Positions 1-11,174 of a stretch of DNA of 64,000 nucleotides are shown one piece after another. Origin of the DNA: Aquipseudomonas alcaligenes MRY13-0052 (GTDB taxonomy: Bacteria > Pseudomonadota > Gammaproteobacteria > Pseudomonadales > Pseudomonadaceae); contig BATO01000006.1 of NCBI GenBank assembly GCA_000474255.1, positions 90,175 through 154,174 of the forward strand. Reading direction: 5' to 3'. Numbering within the stretch: position 1 is the stretch's first letter; every line of letters begins with the position of its first letter. Both the position numbers and the translations under genes were made by a program. The notes below the pieces were generated by a model. It was not told where the DNA came from. It saw only the letters and a list, made by a program, of their open reading frames with translations, and did not search any database.

Positions 1-986
1 GCTGGCTGGCGCCGGCCGGTGAACATGGCGCGGCACCGCTGATCCTCTACCTGCCGGGGCTGGGAGAGTCGGCCCGTTCCGGCGAGCTCTGGCGTCGCGC
101 CTGGGCCGAGGCGGGTTACGCGGTGCTGTCGATCCAGATGCCGCAGCAGGGGCGCGCGCTGTATTCCAGTGGCGACGCCCAGGCCGGGGCCTTCCGCAAA
201 CTGGCCCAGGACAACTACTCCCAGGCGTCCCTCATGCAGCGCATCGCCTTGGCCCAGGCGGCACTGGCCGAGGCGGCGAAACGCGGCCGGGCGGGTGACC
301 CGGCGCTGGCGGGGGTGGACTGGGACAACTGGATGGTGGCCGGCTTCGATCTGGGGGCGCAGACCGCCGCCGCCCTGGCCGGCGAGCGTGGCAATGGCCA
401 GGCGCGGCTTTCCGCCCTCAGGCCCAAGGCGGCGATCCTGCTCAGCCCCTATGTGGAAAGCAGCTACGACACCGACCGCTTCACCCATATCGACGTGCCG
501 GTGCTGAGCATCAGCGGGCCCCGCGACGAAGACCCCTTCAGCTGGATTCCCTCGCCCCAGCAGCGCCAGGTGCTCTGGCGAGGGCTGCAGGTGAACGACA
601 GCTACCTGCTGACCCTGATCGAGGCCGATCACGCGTTGCTGGGGGGCGAACTGCCACGCCCGATGGGCGGGCCGGGGCACGGTGGCGAGCGTGGCGGGCC
701 GGGTGGCGGCATGGCGCGGCCACCGGCTTTCAATGAGGGCGGTGGTGAGGGACGCCGAGGTGGCCCAGGTGAAGGCCCTGGCGGTCGCCATGGCGGCCGC
801 AAGCCTGGCGCCGGCGGTGGCATACGCGAGCACTTCGACCCTCGGCAAGCCGCTTATGTGCAGGCAGTGACCTTGGCATTTCTCGATTCGCGCCTGCGCC
901 ATGCGGCGGCTGCAAGCCAGTGGCTGGACCAGAACGCGACGACCTGGCTGGGCCACGGCGCCTGGCTGGAGAAGAAGAACCCCTGA
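1..986 (+). CDS. alpha/beta-hydrolase-like protein, 5' end outside the window
   Basis: The reading frame is open from base 3, so about 327 C-terminal residues are visible and the true start lies upstream. The fragment has an alpha/beta-hydrolase look: a hydrophobic strand before LPGLGES, a GFDLG turn where the nucleophile elbow (GxSxG) would sit, and EADHALLGG where the catalytic His would sit. In the elbow the usual Ser is Asp (codon 348-350). After the His region comes a Gly/Arg/Pro-rich low-complexity insert (about bases 655-825), then an ordinary C-terminal helix region. Substrate and location are unknown. It is convergent with nuoN and shares the terminator that follows. Confidence 0.7.
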   Translation, partial: WLAPAGEHGAAPLILYLPGLGESARSGELWRRAWAEAGYAVLSIQMPQQGRALYSSGDAQAGAFRKLAQDNYSQASLMQRIALAQAALAEAAKRGRAGDPALAGVDWDNWMVAGFDLGAQTAAALAGERGNGQARLSALRPKAAILLSPYVESSYDTDRFTHIDVPVLSISGPRDEDPFSWIPSPQQRQVLWRGLQVNDSYLLTLIEADHALLGGELPRPMGGPGHGGERGGPGGGMARPPAFNEGGGEGRRGGPGEGPGGRHGGRKPGAGGGIREHFDPRQAAYVQAVTLAFLDSRLRHAAAASQWLDQNATTWLGHGAWLEKKNP

Positions 987-1039
987 CCGCTGCGGCGGGG
1001 GAGGGGAGCACTCGCGCACTTCCTGCTCCCGGAAAAGAA

Positions 1040-1064
1040 AAAACCCGGCCTAGGCCGGGTTTTT
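1040..1064. terminator. bidirectional rho-independent terminator
   Basis: CCCGGCC-TA-GGCCGGG hairpin flanked by an A-run on the left and TTTTT on the right. It sits between the convergent hydrolase and nuoN genes, so it can end the nuo operon transcript as well as the hydrolase transcript. Confidence 0.85.
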
Positions 1065-1081
1065 CAGTGCAGCGGCTGGCT

Positions 1082-2572
1082 TCAGTGAGCCAGGGCCACC
1101 AGGCCGGAGTGCTGCACCAGGTCCAGCAGCGGCTGCGGGTAGACGCCGAGGAAGAACGCCAGCAGGGCGACGAACAGCAGCATGATGCCGCCGGCGCGTT
1201 GCGCCCAGTGCAGGTCGGCGTCATGGCGGCGCAGGTTGGGCTCCACCAGGAACAGGGTGACCATCACTCGCAGGTAGTAGAAGACGCCGATGGCGCTGCC
1301 CAGGACCATCACGCCCAGCAGCAGCCACAGGCCCGACTCGACGCCGGCGGCGATGACGAAGAACTTGCCGATGAAGCCTGCGGTGAGCGGGATACCGGCG
1401 AGCGACAGCATCATCACGGTGAGCACCGCGGTCAGGTACGGGCGGCGCCAGAACAGGCCGCGGTATTCGTACAGGGCGTCGCAGTCACGGCCGTTGTACG
1501 GGGTGGACATCAGGGTCACCACGCCAAAGGCGCCGAGGCTGGTCAGCACGTAGGTGGCCAGGTAGACGCCGATGGCTTCCACGGCCATGCCCTTGCTGGC
1601 GATCAGTGCGATCAGCAGGTAGCCGAAGTGGGCGATGGAGGAGTAGCCCAGCAGGCGCTTGATGTTGTTCTGCACCAGCGCGAGCAGGTTGCCGAACAGG
1701 ATCGAAGCGATGGCGATGGCGCCCAGCAGGTCGTTCAACCAGCCGCCGGCGGTGGCCGGGGAGATCTGGTACAGGCGCAGCAGCACGGCGAACACGGCGA
1801 CCTTGCTGGCGGTGGCCAGGAAGGCCGAGACCGGTGCCGGAGCGCCTTCGTACACGTCCGGGGTCCAGAGGTGGAAGGGCACCAGGGACAGCTTGAACGC
1901 CAGGCCGATCAGCATCATGCCGATGCCGAGGTGGACCAGCATGTTCTGCGCGCCTTCGGCGGAGAACTTCGCGCCGATGCCGGTGAAGCTCAGGGTGCCG
2001 GCGTCGGCGTAGAGCAGCGCCATGCCGAACAGCAGGAACGCGGAGCCGGCGGCCGAGAGCACCATGTACTTGATGCCGGCTTCCAGCGAACGCTTGTTGA
2101 AGAAGGCGTAGGCGACCATGCCGTAGACCGGCACCGAGAGCAGCTCCAGGCCGATGAACAGGCCGGCCATGTGCTGCGCGGTGACCAGCACCAGGCCGCC
2201 GCAGGCCGACAGCAGGATCAGCAGGTACATTTCCTCGCGGTTGCCCGGGTAGCCCTGGCCGGTGTTGCCGCCCAGGTAGGCGTGGATCAGGGTGACGCAG
2301 GCGAGGGTCGAGGCCAGCACCAGGCCCATGTAGTAGCAGCCGAAGGTGTCGATCTTCAGAAGCGGTGTGACCTCGATGGGCGTGACGCCCAGGGCCGGGA
2401 TGATCGCCAGCAGTGCCAGGTTGAGGCCGACCACCGAGAGCCCGAAGGTCAGGGTGTGGTTGCGCTTCCAGGCGATGGCCAGCATCACTACGACGACGGT
2501 GGCGCAGGCCACCAGCAGCGGTAGCAGGGCGATCAGGTGTTGAGTCGTGAATTCCACAGCGTGATGTTCCAT
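1082..2572 (-). CDS. nuoN: NADH-quinone oxidoreductase subunit N
   Basis: Inner-membrane antiporter-like subunit of respiratory complex I, one of three large proton-translocating subunits (N, M, L). The 496-residue product is almost entirely hydrophobic helices. It carries the family features GLELLSVPVYG (the conserved Glu of the translocation path) and LLGYSSIAHFGYLLI on the discontinuous-helix region. The ATG at 2572 is chosen because it follows the nuoM stop by 5 bases; the longer frame from 2620 would run into nuoM and has no membrane-protein character. Last gene of the 13-gene operon, ending at the terminator near 1050. Confidence 0.97.
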   Translation of the reverse strand: MEHHAVEFTTQHLIALLPLLVACATVVVVMLAIAWKRNHTLTFGLSVVGLNLALLAIIPALGVTPIEVTPLLKIDTFGCYYMGLVLASTLACVTLIHAYLGGNTGQGYPGNREEMYLLILLSACGGLVLVTAQHMAGLFIGLELLSVPVYGMVAYAFFNKRSLEAGIKYMVLSAAGSAFLLFGMALLYADAGTLSFTGIGAKFSAEGAQNMLVHLGIGMMLIGLAFKLSLVPFHLWTPDVYEGAPAPVSAFLATASKVAVFAVLLRLYQISPATAGGWLNDLLGAIAIASILFGNLLALVQNNIKRLLGYSSIAHFGYLLIALIASKGMAVEAIGVYLATYVLTSLGAFGVVTLMSTPYNGRDCDALYEYRGLFWRRPYLTAVLTVMMLSLAGIPLTAGFIGKFFVIAAGVESGLWLLLGVMVLGSAIGVFYYLRVMVTLFLVEPNLRRHDADLHWAQRAGGIMLLFVALLAFFLGVYPQPLLDLVQHSGLVALAH

Positions 2573-2577
2573 AACAG

Positions 2578-4107
2578 CTACCGGGCCGAGGCGAGTTGGG
2601 TGAAGGCTGCATCCAGCCACTGATGCACGCCGTGCATGCTAGCGGCGGAGGTGTCCAGCACCGGTTGCGGGTAGACGCCCAGGAGGATCAGCAGGACGGC
2701 GAGGCCGAGCACCATGATCAGCTCGCGGGGCTTGAGGGCCTGCAGCGGGGTGTCGGACTTGGCCGGGCCGAAGTAGGCGCGGTGAATCATGATCAGCGAG
2801 TAGACCGAGCCGAACACCAGGCCGGTTGCGGCGATCACGGTGACCCAGGTTGCCTTCTGGAACGAGCCGACCAGGATCAGGAACTCGCCGACGAAGTTGC
2901 CGGTGCCGGGCAGGCCGAGGGCCGCTGCGGCGAAGAACAGGCTGATGGCCGGCAGGTAGGGCATGCGGCTCCAGATGCCACCCATCTCGCGCATGTCACG
3001 GGTGTGCAGGCGCTCGTAGAGCTGGCCGCAGAGGATGAACAGCGCCGCTGCGGAAAGGCCGTGGGCCATCATCTGCACCACCGCGCCCTGCAGGGCGATC
3101 TGGCTGCCGGAGTAGATGGCGATGAGCACGAAGCCCATGTGCGACACGCTGGAGAAGGCCACCAGGCGCTTGATGTCGGTCTGGGCGAAGGACAGCAGGG
3201 CACCGTAGATGATGGCGAACACGCCGAGCCAGTGGGCGATGGGCGCGAACTCGGCCGATGCATGGGGGAACAGCGGCAGGGCGAAGCGCATCAGGCCATA
3301 GGCGGCGGTCTTCAGCAGGATGCCGGCGAGGTCCACGGAGCCCGCGGTCGGGGCCTGGGCGTGGGCGTCGGGCAGCCAGGAGTGGAACGGCACCACCGGG
3401 AACTTCACCGCGAAGGCGATGAAGAAGCCGAGCATCAGCAGGTATTCGGCGGTGGGGGTGAGCTGGACCTTGAGCAGGTCGGCGTAGTTGAAGGTCATCA
3501 CGCCGGTGTTGTTGTAGTTGATCAACACCAGGCTGAGGATCGCCACCAGCATCACCAGGCCGCTGGCCTGGGTGAAGATGAAGAACTTGGTGGCGGCGGT
3601 GATGCGGGTCTTGCCCTTGCTGCCGCTGTGACCCCAGAGCGCGATGAGGAAGTACATCGGCACCAGCATCATTTCCCAGAAGAAGAAGAACAGGAACAGG
3701 TCGACGGCGAGGAACACGCCGACGACGCCGCCCAGGATCCACATCAGGTTCAGGTGGAAGAAGCCGACGCGGTTCTGGATCTCGTTCCAGGAGCAGAGCA
3801 CGGACAGCACACCGAGCAGGCCGGTGAGGGTGACCATCAGCACCGACAGGCCATCCATTGCGAGGTGGATGGTGATGCCGAAACGCTCGATCCACTGCAC
3901 CTTGAACTCGTGCGCCCATACGGGGCCGGCTTCAGGGGAGGGGGCCAGGGTGAAGTCACCGGTTGCCCACAGCCAGAGGCCGAGGCCGAACAGCAGGGAC
4001 ATGGTCAGCAGCGCGATCCAGCGCGGCAAGGTGTTGCCGAAGCGCTCACCTTGCCAGCACAGCAGGCCGCCGATGAAGGGGATCAGGATTAGCCAGGGCA
4101 GAATCAT
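2578..4107 (-). CDS. nuoM: NADH-quinone oxidoreductase subunit M
   Basis: Complex I membrane-arm subunit of the Mrp antiporter type, 509 residues, about 14 predicted membrane helices. The LFFFFWEMMLVPMYF segment holds the conserved Glu of helix 5, and KRLVAFSSVSHMGFVLI is the usual helix 8 region with its Lys. The ATG at 4107 has AAGGAAA upstream. Lies 25 bases after nuoL and 5 before nuoN, consistent with co-transcription. Confidence 0.97.
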   Translation of the reverse strand: MILPWLILIPFIGGLLCWQGERFGNTLPRWIALLTMSLLFGLGLWLWATGDFTLAPSPEAGPVWAHEFKVQWIERFGITIHLAMDGLSVLMVTLTGLLGVLSVLCSWNEIQNRVGFFHLNLMWILGGVVGVFLAVDLFLFFFFWEMMLVPMYFLIALWGHSGSKGKTRITAATKFFIFTQASGLVMLVAILSLVLINYNNTGVMTFNYADLLKVQLTPTAEYLLMLGFFIAFAVKFPVVPFHSWLPDAHAQAPTAGSVDLAGILLKTAAYGLMRFALPLFPHASAEFAPIAHWLGVFAIIYGALLSFAQTDIKRLVAFSSVSHMGFVLIAIYSGSQIALQGAVVQMMAHGLSAAALFILCGQLYERLHTRDMREMGGIWSRMPYLPAISLFFAAAALGLPGTGNFVGEFLILVGSFQKATWVTVIAATGLVFGSVYSLIMIHRAYFGPAKSDTPLQALKPRELIMVLGLAVLLILLGVYPQPVLDTSAASMHGVHQWLDAAFTQLASAR

Positions 4108-4132
4108 GACGGGCTGGTTTCCTTAAGAAGAT

Positions 4133-5980
4133 TCAAGTCAGCAACACGGCGCCGAGCACGAGCACGGCTCCGCCGACCAGGGATACTGCGTACCAGCGCA
4201 ATTGGCCGGTCTGGCTGCTGCTCAGCAGGCCGTTGCCGCCCCGCACGATGCGTGGGATCAGGCCGATGCCGGAGTCGATCGGGTCATGGCCGAGCAGGCG
4301 GGTGATGAGCAGGTAAGGCTTGACGAAGAGCTTGTCGTAGAGCCAGTCGAAGCCCCAGGCGGCGAACCACCAGGCGCCGAGGAAGCGGCCAGGGGCGCTC
4401 TGGGCGACGGCGCTGACGAAGCGGCGCTTGCCGAGGAAGAGCAGGGCGGCCAGGAGGATACCCGCCAGGGCGATGGCACCCGAGGCGATCTCCAGGCTGT
4501 GCTGGGCTTCGCCACCGGCGTGGCCGACGCTTTCCGGCAGGACGCCAGCCAGCGGCGGGGTGATCAGCGCGCCGATGAAGGTGGACAGCACGATCAGCAC
4601 CGACAGCGGCAGCCAGTGAGCCACACCGTGACCCGCATGGGCTTCGGTCTTGGCCTCGCCATGGAAGGCGATGAAGATCAGGCGGAAGGTGTAGATCGAG
4701 GTCAGGAAGGCACCGGCCAGGCCCGCGTAGAGCAGCCACTGGTGGCCACTGGCGAAGGCTTCCCAGAGGATCTCGTCCTTGGAGTAGAAGCCGGCGGTGA
4801 CCAGGGGCAGTGCAGCCAGGGCCGCGCCGCCGACCAGGAAGCTGGCATAGGCCAGCGGCAGCTTCTTCCACAGGCCGCCCATCTTGAAGATGTTCTGCTC
4901 GTGGTGGCAGGCGTTGATCACCGCACCGGAGGCGAGGAACAGCAGGGCCTTGAAGAAGGCGTGGGTCATCAGGTGGAAGATCGCCGCGTCCCATGCGCCA
5001 ACGCCCAGGGCGAGGAACATGTAGCCGATCTGGCTCATGGTGGAGTAGGCGAGGATGCGCTTGATGTCGGTCTGCACCAGCGCGGCGAAGCCGGCGAGTA
5101 CCAGGGTGACGCCACCGACGATGCCGACCAGTTCGAGGATCTCGGGGGTCAGCAGGAACAGGCCGTGGGTACGGGCGATCAGGTAGACGCCCGCGGTGAC
5201 CATGGTGGCCGCGTGGATCAGTGCGGAAACCGGGGTCGGGCCCGCCATGGCGTCGGCCAGCCAGGTCTGCAGCGGCAGCTGGGCGGACTTGCCCACGGCG
5301 CCGCCAAGCAGCATCAGGGTGGCGATCCACAGCCAGGCGTCGCCGGCGACGTATTTCTGCGGGGCCAGCACCATCAGCTCCTGGATGTTCAGGGTGCCCA
5401 GGTGCATGAACAGCAGGAACAGGCCGATGGCCATGAACACGTCGCCGATGCGGGTGACGATGAAGGCCTTGAGCGCGGCGTTGCCGTTGTTCGGGTTGCT
5501 GTAATAGAAGCCGATCAGCAGGTAGGAGCAGAGGCCCACGCCTTCCCAGCCGAAGTACAGGAACAGCAGGTTATCGCCGAGCACCAGGAACAGCATGCTG
5601 GTGATGAACAGGTTGGTGTAGGAGAAGAAGCGCGAATAGCCCTCCTCACCACGCATGTACCAGGAGGCGAACAGGTGGATCAGGAAGCCGACGCCGGTGA
5701 CCACACCCAGCATGGTCAGCGAGAGGCCGTCCAGGTACAGGGTGAAGCTGGGGGCGAAGCCGTCGACGTTCATCCACTGCCAGAGCACCTGGGTGTAGAC
5801 GCCACCTTCCGGCGGGGCGACGTTGAACTGGACGATGATCCAGGCCGTGGTCAGTGCCGAGAGGCCAACGGAGCCCACGCCGATGACGGCGGAGGTGTTT
5901 TCGGAGAAGCGCCCGCGGGAGAACGACAGGATCAGCCAGCCGAGCAACGGGAAGAGGAAAGTCAGGAATAGAAGGTTCAT
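4133..5980 (-). CDS. nuoL: NADH-quinone oxidoreductase subunit L
   Basis: Distal proton-pumping antiporter subunit of complex I, 615 residues, the expected size. Besides the antiporter core ([36 protein letters not shown]) it has the long C-terminal extension that forms the lateral helix along the membrane arm in known structures. Its ATG overlaps the nuoK stop by four bases (ATGA), which points to translational coupling. Confidence 0.97.
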   Translation of the reverse strand: MNLLFLTFLFPLLGWLILSFSRGRFSENTSAVIGVGSVGLSALTTAWIIVQFNVAPPEGGVYTQVLWQWMNVDGFAPSFTLYLDGLSLTMLGVVTGVGFLIHLFASWYMRGEEGYSRFFSYTNLFITSMLFLVLGDNLLFLYFGWEGVGLCSYLLIGFYYSNPNNGNAALKAFIVTRIGDVFMAIGLFLLFMHLGTLNIQELMVLAPQKYVAGDAWLWIATLMLLGGAVGKSAQLPLQTWLADAMAGPTPVSALIHAATMVTAGVYLIARTHGLFLLTPEILELVGIVGGVTLVLAGFAALVQTDIKRILAYSTMSQIGYMFLALGVGAWDAAIFHLMTHAFFKALLFLASGAVINACHHEQNIFKMGGLWKKLPLAYASFLVGGAALAALPLVTAGFYSKDEILWEAFASGHQWLLYAGLAGAFLTSIYTFRLIFIAFHGEAKTEAHAGHGVAHWLPLSVLIVLSTFIGALITPPLAGVLPESVGHAGGEAQHSLEIASGAIALAGILLAALLFLGKRRFVSAVAQSAPGRFLGAWWFAAWGFDWLYDKLFVKPYLLITRLLGHDPIDSGIGLIPRIVRGGNGLLSSSQTGQLRWYAVSLVGGAVLVLGAVLLT

Positions 5981-6288
5981 CCGCGCATCTCGCTGGCAGC
6001 GTCGATATCGAGGGTGTGGAAGCGGCGATACAGCTGCAGCAGGATGGCCAGGCCAATGCTGGCCTCGGCGGCTGCGAGGGTGATCACCAGAATGAACATG
6101 ATCTGGCCGTCGGCCTGGGCCCAGCGGGCACCGGCGACGACGAAGGCCAGGGCGGCGGCGTTCATCATCACTTCAAGGCTCATCAGCACGAAGAGGATGT
6201 TGCGGCGCACCATCAGGCCGACCAGCCCGAGGCCGAACAGCATGCCGGCGACGGCGAGGCCATGTTCCAGGGGGATTGCTTGCAGCAT
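5977..6288 (-). CDS. nuoK: NADH-quinone oxidoreductase subunit K
   Basis: Small three-helix membrane subunit of complex I (103 residues), related to MrpC. The two Glu residues used in proton transfer are present in the second and third helices (MSLEVMMNA and [12 protein letters not shown]). Starts four bases after the nuoJ stop and overlaps nuoL by four bases. Confidence 0.97.
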   Translation of the reverse strand: MLQAIPLEHGLAVAGMLFGLGLVGLMVRRNILFVLMSLEVMMNAAALAFVVAGARWAQADGQIMFILVITLAAAEASIGLAILLQLYRRFHTLDIDAASEMRG

Positions 6289-6292
6289 GGCG

Positions 6293-6793
6293 TTACTCCT
6301 TCGCTTCGTGGCGGCCGAGGTGGTAGGCCGCGACCAGGGCTGCCAAAAGCAGCATGGAGGCGAGTTCGACGGCCAGCAGGTAAGGGCCGAACAGGCTGAT
6401 ACCTACTGCCTTGGCGTCTACCGTGGTCTGGCCGATGGTGGCGCCGCTGCTCTGGCTGAACAGCACATAGAGCAGTTCGGCCAGCAGGGCCAGGGACAGC
6501 GCCGAAGGGCCGACCCAGATGCCGGGCTTGAGCCACTTGCGCTCCTGCTCGACGATGGCTGGGCCAAGGTTGAGCATCATCACCACGAAGACGAACAGCA
6601 CCATGATGGCGCCGGCGTAGACGATGATTTCCAGGGCGCCGGCGAAGGGCGCCCCGAGTGCGAAGAAGCACATCGAGACGGCCAGCAGGGAAATGATGAG
6701 GTAGAGCAGCGCATGCACCGGGTTGGTGTTGGTGACCACCCGCAGGGTGGAAACAACAGCGACGCCTGCGGCGAAATAGAAAGCGAATTCCAC
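6293..6793 (-). CDS. nuoJ: NADH-quinone oxidoreductase subunit J
   Basis: Membrane subunit of complex I, 166 residues with five predicted helices. The third helix [20 protein letters not shown] is the strongly conserved segment that links the quinone site to the antiporter subunits (known to adopt a pi-bulge in structures). Preceded by a GGAG-type ribosome binding site, 10 bases after nuoI. Confidence 0.97.
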   Translation of the reverse strand: MEFAFYFAAGVAVVSTLRVVTNTNPVHALLYLIISLLAVSMCFFALGAPFAGALEIIVYAGAIMVLFVFVVMMLNLGPAIVEQERKWLKPGIWVGPSALSLALLAELLYVLFSQSSGATIGQTTVDAKAVGISLFGPYLLAVELASMLLLAALVAAYHLGRHEAKE

Positions 6794-6803
6794 GCACGTC
6801 TCC

Positions 6804-7352
6804 TTAGGGCAGCAGGCTCTTCACGTTGATCGGCTCGGCTTCGTTCTGCGCGGCGCCTTTCGGCTTGCCGGCAATGGCCATGCCGGCCACGCGATAGAAG
6901 TTGTAGTCGGGGTTCTTGCCGGGGCCGGAAATCAGCAGGTCTTCCTTCTCGTAGACCAGGTCCTGGCGCTTGTACTCGCCCATCTCGAAATCCGGGGTCA
7001 GCTGGATCGCGGTGGTGGGGCAGGCTTCTTCGCACAGGCCGCAGAAGATGCAGCGGGAGAAGTTGATGCGGAAGAACTCGGGGTACCAGCGGCCGTCTTC
7101 GGTCTCGGCCTTCTGCAGCGAGATGCAGCCGACCGGGCAGGCCACGGCGCACAGGTTGCAGGCTACGCAACGCTCTTCGCCGTCGGGATCACGGGTCAGC
7201 ACGATGCGGCCACGGTAGCGCGGCGGCAGGTACACGGGCTCTTCGGGGTATTGCAGGGTGTCACGCTTGCGGAAGCCGTGGGAGAACACCATCACCAGGC
7301 TGCGCAGCTGGGTGAAGGTGCCGACCACCACGTCGTAGATGTACTTGATCAT
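6804..7352 (-). CDS. nuoI: NADH-quinone oxidoreductase subunit I (2x[4Fe-4S])
   Basis: Peripheral-arm ferredoxin-like subunit carrying clusters N6a and N6b. Two CxxCxxCxxxCP motifs are visible ([12 protein letters not shown] and [12 protein letters not shown]), about 40 residues apart. The start MIKYIYDVV at 7352 gives 182 residues, the usual pseudomonad length, and has AGGAGA seven bases upstream. A start at 7367 would overlap the nuoH stop and is not needed. An N-terminal amphipathic helix anchors it to the membrane arm. Confidence 0.97.
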   Translation of the reverse strand: MIKYIYDVVVGTFTQLRSLVMVFSHGFRKRDTLQYPEEPVYLPPRYRGRIVLTRDPDGEERCVACNLCAVACPVGCISLQKAETEDGRWYPEFFRINFSRCIFCGLCEEACPTTAIQLTPDFEMGEYKRQDLVYEKEDLLISGPGKNPDYNFYRVAGMAIAGKPKGAAQNEAEPINVKSLLP

Positions 7353-7363
7353 GGTCTTTCTCC

Positions 7364-8356
7364 TCACTGGGCCGTGGCCAGCACGACGGCGCCGGTCACC
7401 AGCAGGTTGATCAGGGTCAGCGGGAGGCAGAACTTCCAGCTGAAGGCCATCACCTGGTCATAGCGCGGACGTGGGATCGACGCGCGGAGCAGGATGAACA
7501 GCATGATGAAGAAGGCAGTCTTCAGGGCGAACCAGATGAACGGGATCTGCGGCAGGATGCCGAAGGGGCCGTGCCAGCCGCCGAAGAACAGGGTCACCAG
7601 CAGCGCGGACACCAGCACGATGCCGATGTACTCGCCGACGAAGAACATGCCCCATTTCATGCCGGCGTATTCGATGTGGTAGCCGTCGGCCAGTTCCTGT
7701 TCCGCTTCCGGCTGGTCGAACGGGTGACGGTGGGTCACGGCGACGCCGGCGATGAAGAAGGTACAGAAGCCGAAGAACTGCGGAATGATGAACCACAGGT
7801 GCTGAGCCTGGTATTCGACGATGTCGCGCATGTTGAACGAGCCGACCTGGGCGACGATGCCCATCAGCGACAGGGCCAGGAACACCTCGTAGGAGACGGT
7901 CTGGGCCGAGGCGCGCAGGCTGCCGAGCAGGGCGAACTTGTTGTTGCTCGACCAGCCGGCGAAAAGCACCGCGTACACGGTGATACCGGCCATGGCGAAG
8001 AAGAACAGGATGCCGATGTTCAGGTCCGCCACACCCCAGGTGGGGGTGATCGGGACCACGGCGAAGGCGATGAGCAGGGCGCTCATGGCGATCACCGGCG
8101 CCAGGGTGAAGATCACCTTGTCGGCGAAGGGCGGGGTCCAGTCTTCCTTGAAGAACATCTTCAGCATGTCGGCGGCGATCTGGAACATGCCGAACGGGCC
8201 GACGCGGTTGGGACCGTAGCGGTCCTGCCACCAGCCCAGCAGGCGTCGTTCGACGAAGCTGAGCAGGGCGCCGCAGATGACCACGGCGAGCAGGATGACG
8301 ATGGCCTTGACCACCGCGATGATGACGTCGATCACCTCGGGAGTGAGCCAGCTCAT
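7364..8356 (-). CDS. nuoH: NADH-quinone oxidoreductase subunit H
   Basis: Membrane subunit at the junction of the two arms; it forms most of the ubiquinone-access channel. 330 residues, eight predicted helices, with the conserved loops [21 protein letters not shown] and [20 protein letters not shown] rich in charged residues facing the quinone site. Start codon overlaps the nuoG stop by four bases. Confidence 0.97.
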   Translation of the reverse strand: MSWLTPEVIDVIIAVVKAIVILLAVVICGALLSFVERRLLGWWQDRYGPNRVGPFGMFQIAADMLKMFFKEDWTPPFADKVIFTLAPVIAMSALLIAFAVVPITPTWGVADLNIGILFFFAMAGITVYAVLFAGWSSNNKFALLGSLRASAQTVSYEVFLALSLMGIVAQVGSFNMRDIVEYQAQHLWFIIPQFFGFCTFFIAGVAVTHRHPFDQPEAEQELADGYHIEYAGMKWGMFFVGEYIGIVLVSALLVTLFFGGWHGPFGILPQIPFIWFALKTAFFIMLFILLRASIPRPRYDQVMAFSWKFCLPLTLINLLVTGAVVLATAQ

Positions 8357-11076
8357 TGCGCGGCCTCCTGCAGCAGGGTCACGGTGGCGCCAGCGATGGC
8401 ACCCGGGATACCCGGCAGGCCGGCGGGCAGGCCCACCAGGCCGGCGGCCAGTTCTTCACGGACCTGCAGTGGCAGGCGCAGGGCCTGGCCCTTGACCCGC
8501 AGGGCCAGCATGGCGCCGTCGTTCACGCCCAGGCGATCCGCCTCGGACTTGGCCAGAGCCACGTAGGGCTCGGGCATGCGCTCCTGGATCGGCGCGGCGC
8601 GGGAGGAGTTTTCCTCGCTGCCGAACAGATGGTGGAAGGGAACCACCTGCCAGGTGCCCTGGGCCGGGTTGAACGGAGCGGCGACGGCGAACCAGGGCAG
8701 GGTGGCGCCCTTGGCTTCGATCAGGCGTACGCCCGGGTCGCCGGCACGCAGGTGACCGCCGACTTCGTCCTGGAACTTGTTCCAGGCCTGGGGCGAGTTC
8801 CAGCCCGGGGACCAGGCGAACGGAATCTGCTGACGGGGTTCGGCGCTGCCGGCATAGCCTTCCATGGAGAAGGCGAAGGGCGAGTCCTTGTCCTGCGGCT
8901 GACGTGGCTCGTGCACGCTGATGTTGGCGCGCATGGCGGTACGGCCGCTGTAGCGGTGCGGTTCGCGGGCCAGCTTCAGGCCCTTGATGCGGAACGAGGC
9001 GCTGGGTGCGGCGTCACGGATCGAAGCCAGCAGGCTACTGCTGTCGGCGACGGCGGCAGTGACCTGGTCGAGCTGGGTCCAGTCGACGGACTTGTCCTGC
9101 AGGGTGCTGTGCAGGGCGTGCAGCCAGCGCCAGCCCTCGCGCACGAGGATGTTGGCGTCGTAATAGGTCGGGTCGTAGACCTGGAAGAAGCGCTGGGCGC
9201 GGCCTTCCTGGCTGACCAGGGTGCCGTCGCCTTCGGCGAAGCTGGCGACCGGCAGCACCAGGTGGGCGCGCTCGACGGTGGCGGTCTGCTGGTGGTCGGC
9301 GACGATCACCACCTGGGCGGCGGCGAGGGCGGCGTCGACCTTGGCAGCGTCGGCACGGCGGTAGAGGTCGTTCTCCAGTACCACCACTGCGTCGGCCTGG
9401 CCGGCGGTCAGGGCTTCCAGGGCGGCGTCCAGGGATTTCCCACCGAGCTCTTCACCCAGGAGCAGGGCGAGGCCCATGCTGTTGGCTTCCGGCACCACCA
9501 GGCTGATGGAGCCGTTCTTCTCACGGTTCTTCAGCGCGCTGGCGATGTTGGCGGCTGCTTCGATCAGGGTCTTTTCGCCCAGGGACGCGCCGGAGACGAT
9601 CAGCGGACGCTTGGCTTGGATCAGGGCGTCGGCGATGGCCTTGACCAGCTCGGCGGCTTCGCTGTCCAGGCCTTCAACGGCCGGGGCGCTCGGGTCGATG
9701 GCATGGGCCACGGCGAAGCCGATGCGGGCGAGGTCGGCCGGGGCTGCGTGTACGCACTGGGTGGCCACGTCGTCGAGGCGGGTTTCGGCGACGCTGGCGA
9801 TGAACAGCGGGTTCAGCGCGTCCTGGGCGACGTTCTGCACGGCCGCCATATGCCAGTCCTGGATCTTCATCGAGGCGGCGATCTCGGTGGCCTTGCCCTT
9901 GACCGACTGGCGCAGGGCCAGGGCGACGCGCGCGGCGGTCTGGGTCAGGTCTTCACCGAGCACGAACACGGCATCGTGGCTTTCGATGTCGCGCAGGGTC
10001 GGTACCGGCAGCGGGCCGTTCTGCAGGATGTCGCGGATCAGGCGGATGTTTTCCAGCTCACCCGCGGCGATGCCGGAGTAGTAGTTGGCTTCGCCTACCA
10101 GTTCACGCAGGGCGAAGTTGGATTCCAGGCTGGCGCGGGGCGAGCCGATGCCGATCACGCGCTTGCCCTTGAGCAGTTCGGCGGCCTTGTCCAGGGCGGC
10201 ATCGAGGCCGAGCTTCTGGCTGCCGAACAGCGGTTGGCGCGGGCGGTCTTCACGGTTGACGTAGCCGTAGCCGAAACGGCCGCGGTCGCAAAGGAAGTAC
10301 TGGTTCACCGAGCCGTTGAAGCGGTTCTCAATACGGCGGATTTCGCCATAGCGCTCACCGGGGCTGATGTTGCAGCCGCTGGAGCAGCCGTGGCAGATGC
10401 TTGGGGCGAACTGCATGTCCCACTTGCGGTTGTAGCGCTCGGAGTGGGTCTTGTCGGTGAACACGCCGGTCGGGCAGACCTCGACCAGGTTGCCGGAGAA
10501 TTCGCTCTCGAGGGTGCCGTCCTCGACACGTCCGAAGTAGACGTTGTCGTGGGCGCCGTAGACGCCGAGGTCGGTGCCGCCGGCGTAGTCCTTGTAGTAG
10601 CGCACGCAGCGGTAGCAGGCGATGCAGCGGTTCATTTCATGGGAAATGAACGGGCCGAGCTGCTGGTTCTGGTGGGTGCGCTTGGTGAAGCGGTACCGGC
10701 GCTCGTTGTGGCCGGTCATCACCGTCATGTCCTGCAGGTGGCAGTGGCCGCCTTCCTCGCACACGGGGCAGTCGTGCGGGTGGTTGGTCATCAGCCACTC
10801 GACGACGCTGGCGCGGAATTGCTTGGCCTCTTCGTCGTCGATGGAAATCCAGGAGTTGTCGGTGGCGGGGGTCATGCAGGACATGACCAGGCGGCCGCGC
10901 TTGTCGTTTTCGTCGGTGTACTGCTTGACCGCACACTGGCGGCAGGCGCCGACGCTACCGAGCGCCGGGTGCCAGCAGAAGTAGGGGATGTCGAGTCCGA
11001 GGGACAGACAGGCCTGCAGGAGGTTGTCTGCACCATCGACTTCGAGCGTCTTGCCGTCTACGTGGATAGTGGCCAT
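8353..11076 (-). CDS. nuoG: NADH-quinone oxidoreductase subunit G
   Basis: Largest peripheral subunit, 907 residues. N-terminal [2Fe-2S] ferredoxin domain (CWHP...CRQC, about residues 34-67), a His/Cys [4Fe-4S] motif [12 protein letters not shown] near residue 100, then CIACYRC with CPTG, and a further CxxCxxxC...C motif around residues 230-265 ([14 protein letters not shown]), which matches the extra N7 cluster known from E. coli NuoG. The rest is a molybdopterin-oxidoreductase-like domain without obvious cofactor use. Separated from nuoF by 98 bases, the widest gap in the operon. Confidence 0.96.
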   Translation of the reverse strand: MATIHVDGKTLEVDGADNLLQACLSLGLDIPYFCWHPALGSVGACRQCAVKQYTDENDKRGRLVMSCMTPATDNSWISIDDEEAKQFRASVVEWLMTNHPHDCPVCEEGGHCHLQDMTVMTGHNERRYRFTKRTHQNQQLGPFISHEMNRCIACYRCVRYYKDYAGGTDLGVYGAHDNVYFGRVEDGTLESEFSGNLVEVCPTGVFTDKTHSERYNRKWDMQFAPSICHGCSSGCNISPGERYGEIRRIENRFNGSVNQYFLCDRGRFGYGYVNREDRPRQPLFGSQKLGLDAALDKAAELLKGKRVIGIGSPRASLESNFALRELVGEANYYSGIAAGELENIRLIRDILQNGPLPVPTLRDIESHDAVFVLGEDLTQTAARVALALRQSVKGKATEIAASMKIQDWHMAAVQNVAQDALNPLFIASVAETRLDDVATQCVHAAPADLARIGFAVAHAIDPSAPAVEGLDSEAAELVKAIADALIQAKRPLIVSGASLGEKTLIEAAANIASALKNREKNGSISLVVPEANSMGLALLLGEELGGKSLDAALEALTAGQADAVVVLENDLYRRADAAKVDAALAAAQVVIVADHQQTATVERAHLVLPVASFAEGDGTLVSQEGRAQRFFQVYDPTYYDANILVREGWRWLHALHSTLQDKSVDWTQLDQVTAAVADSSSLLASIRDAAPSASFRIKGLKLAREPHRYSGRTAMRANISVHEPRQPQDKDSPFAFSMEGYAGSAEPRQQIPFAWSPGWNSPQAWNKFQDEVGGHLRAGDPGVRLIEAKGATLPWFAVAAPFNPAQGTWQVVPFHHLFGSEENSSRAAPIQERMPEPYVALAKSEADRLGVNDGAMLALRVKGQALRLPLQVREELAAGLVGLPAGLPGIPGAIAGATVTLLQEAAQ

Positions 11077-11174
11077 GGTTCAGTCTTCATCTGCCCGTTT
11101 GACCGGGCGTGGCTAATGGAATCAGGTTGCGGTCGGGGCCGCTTGTGGCGGCCGCCAACCGGCGGAACTGGCTC

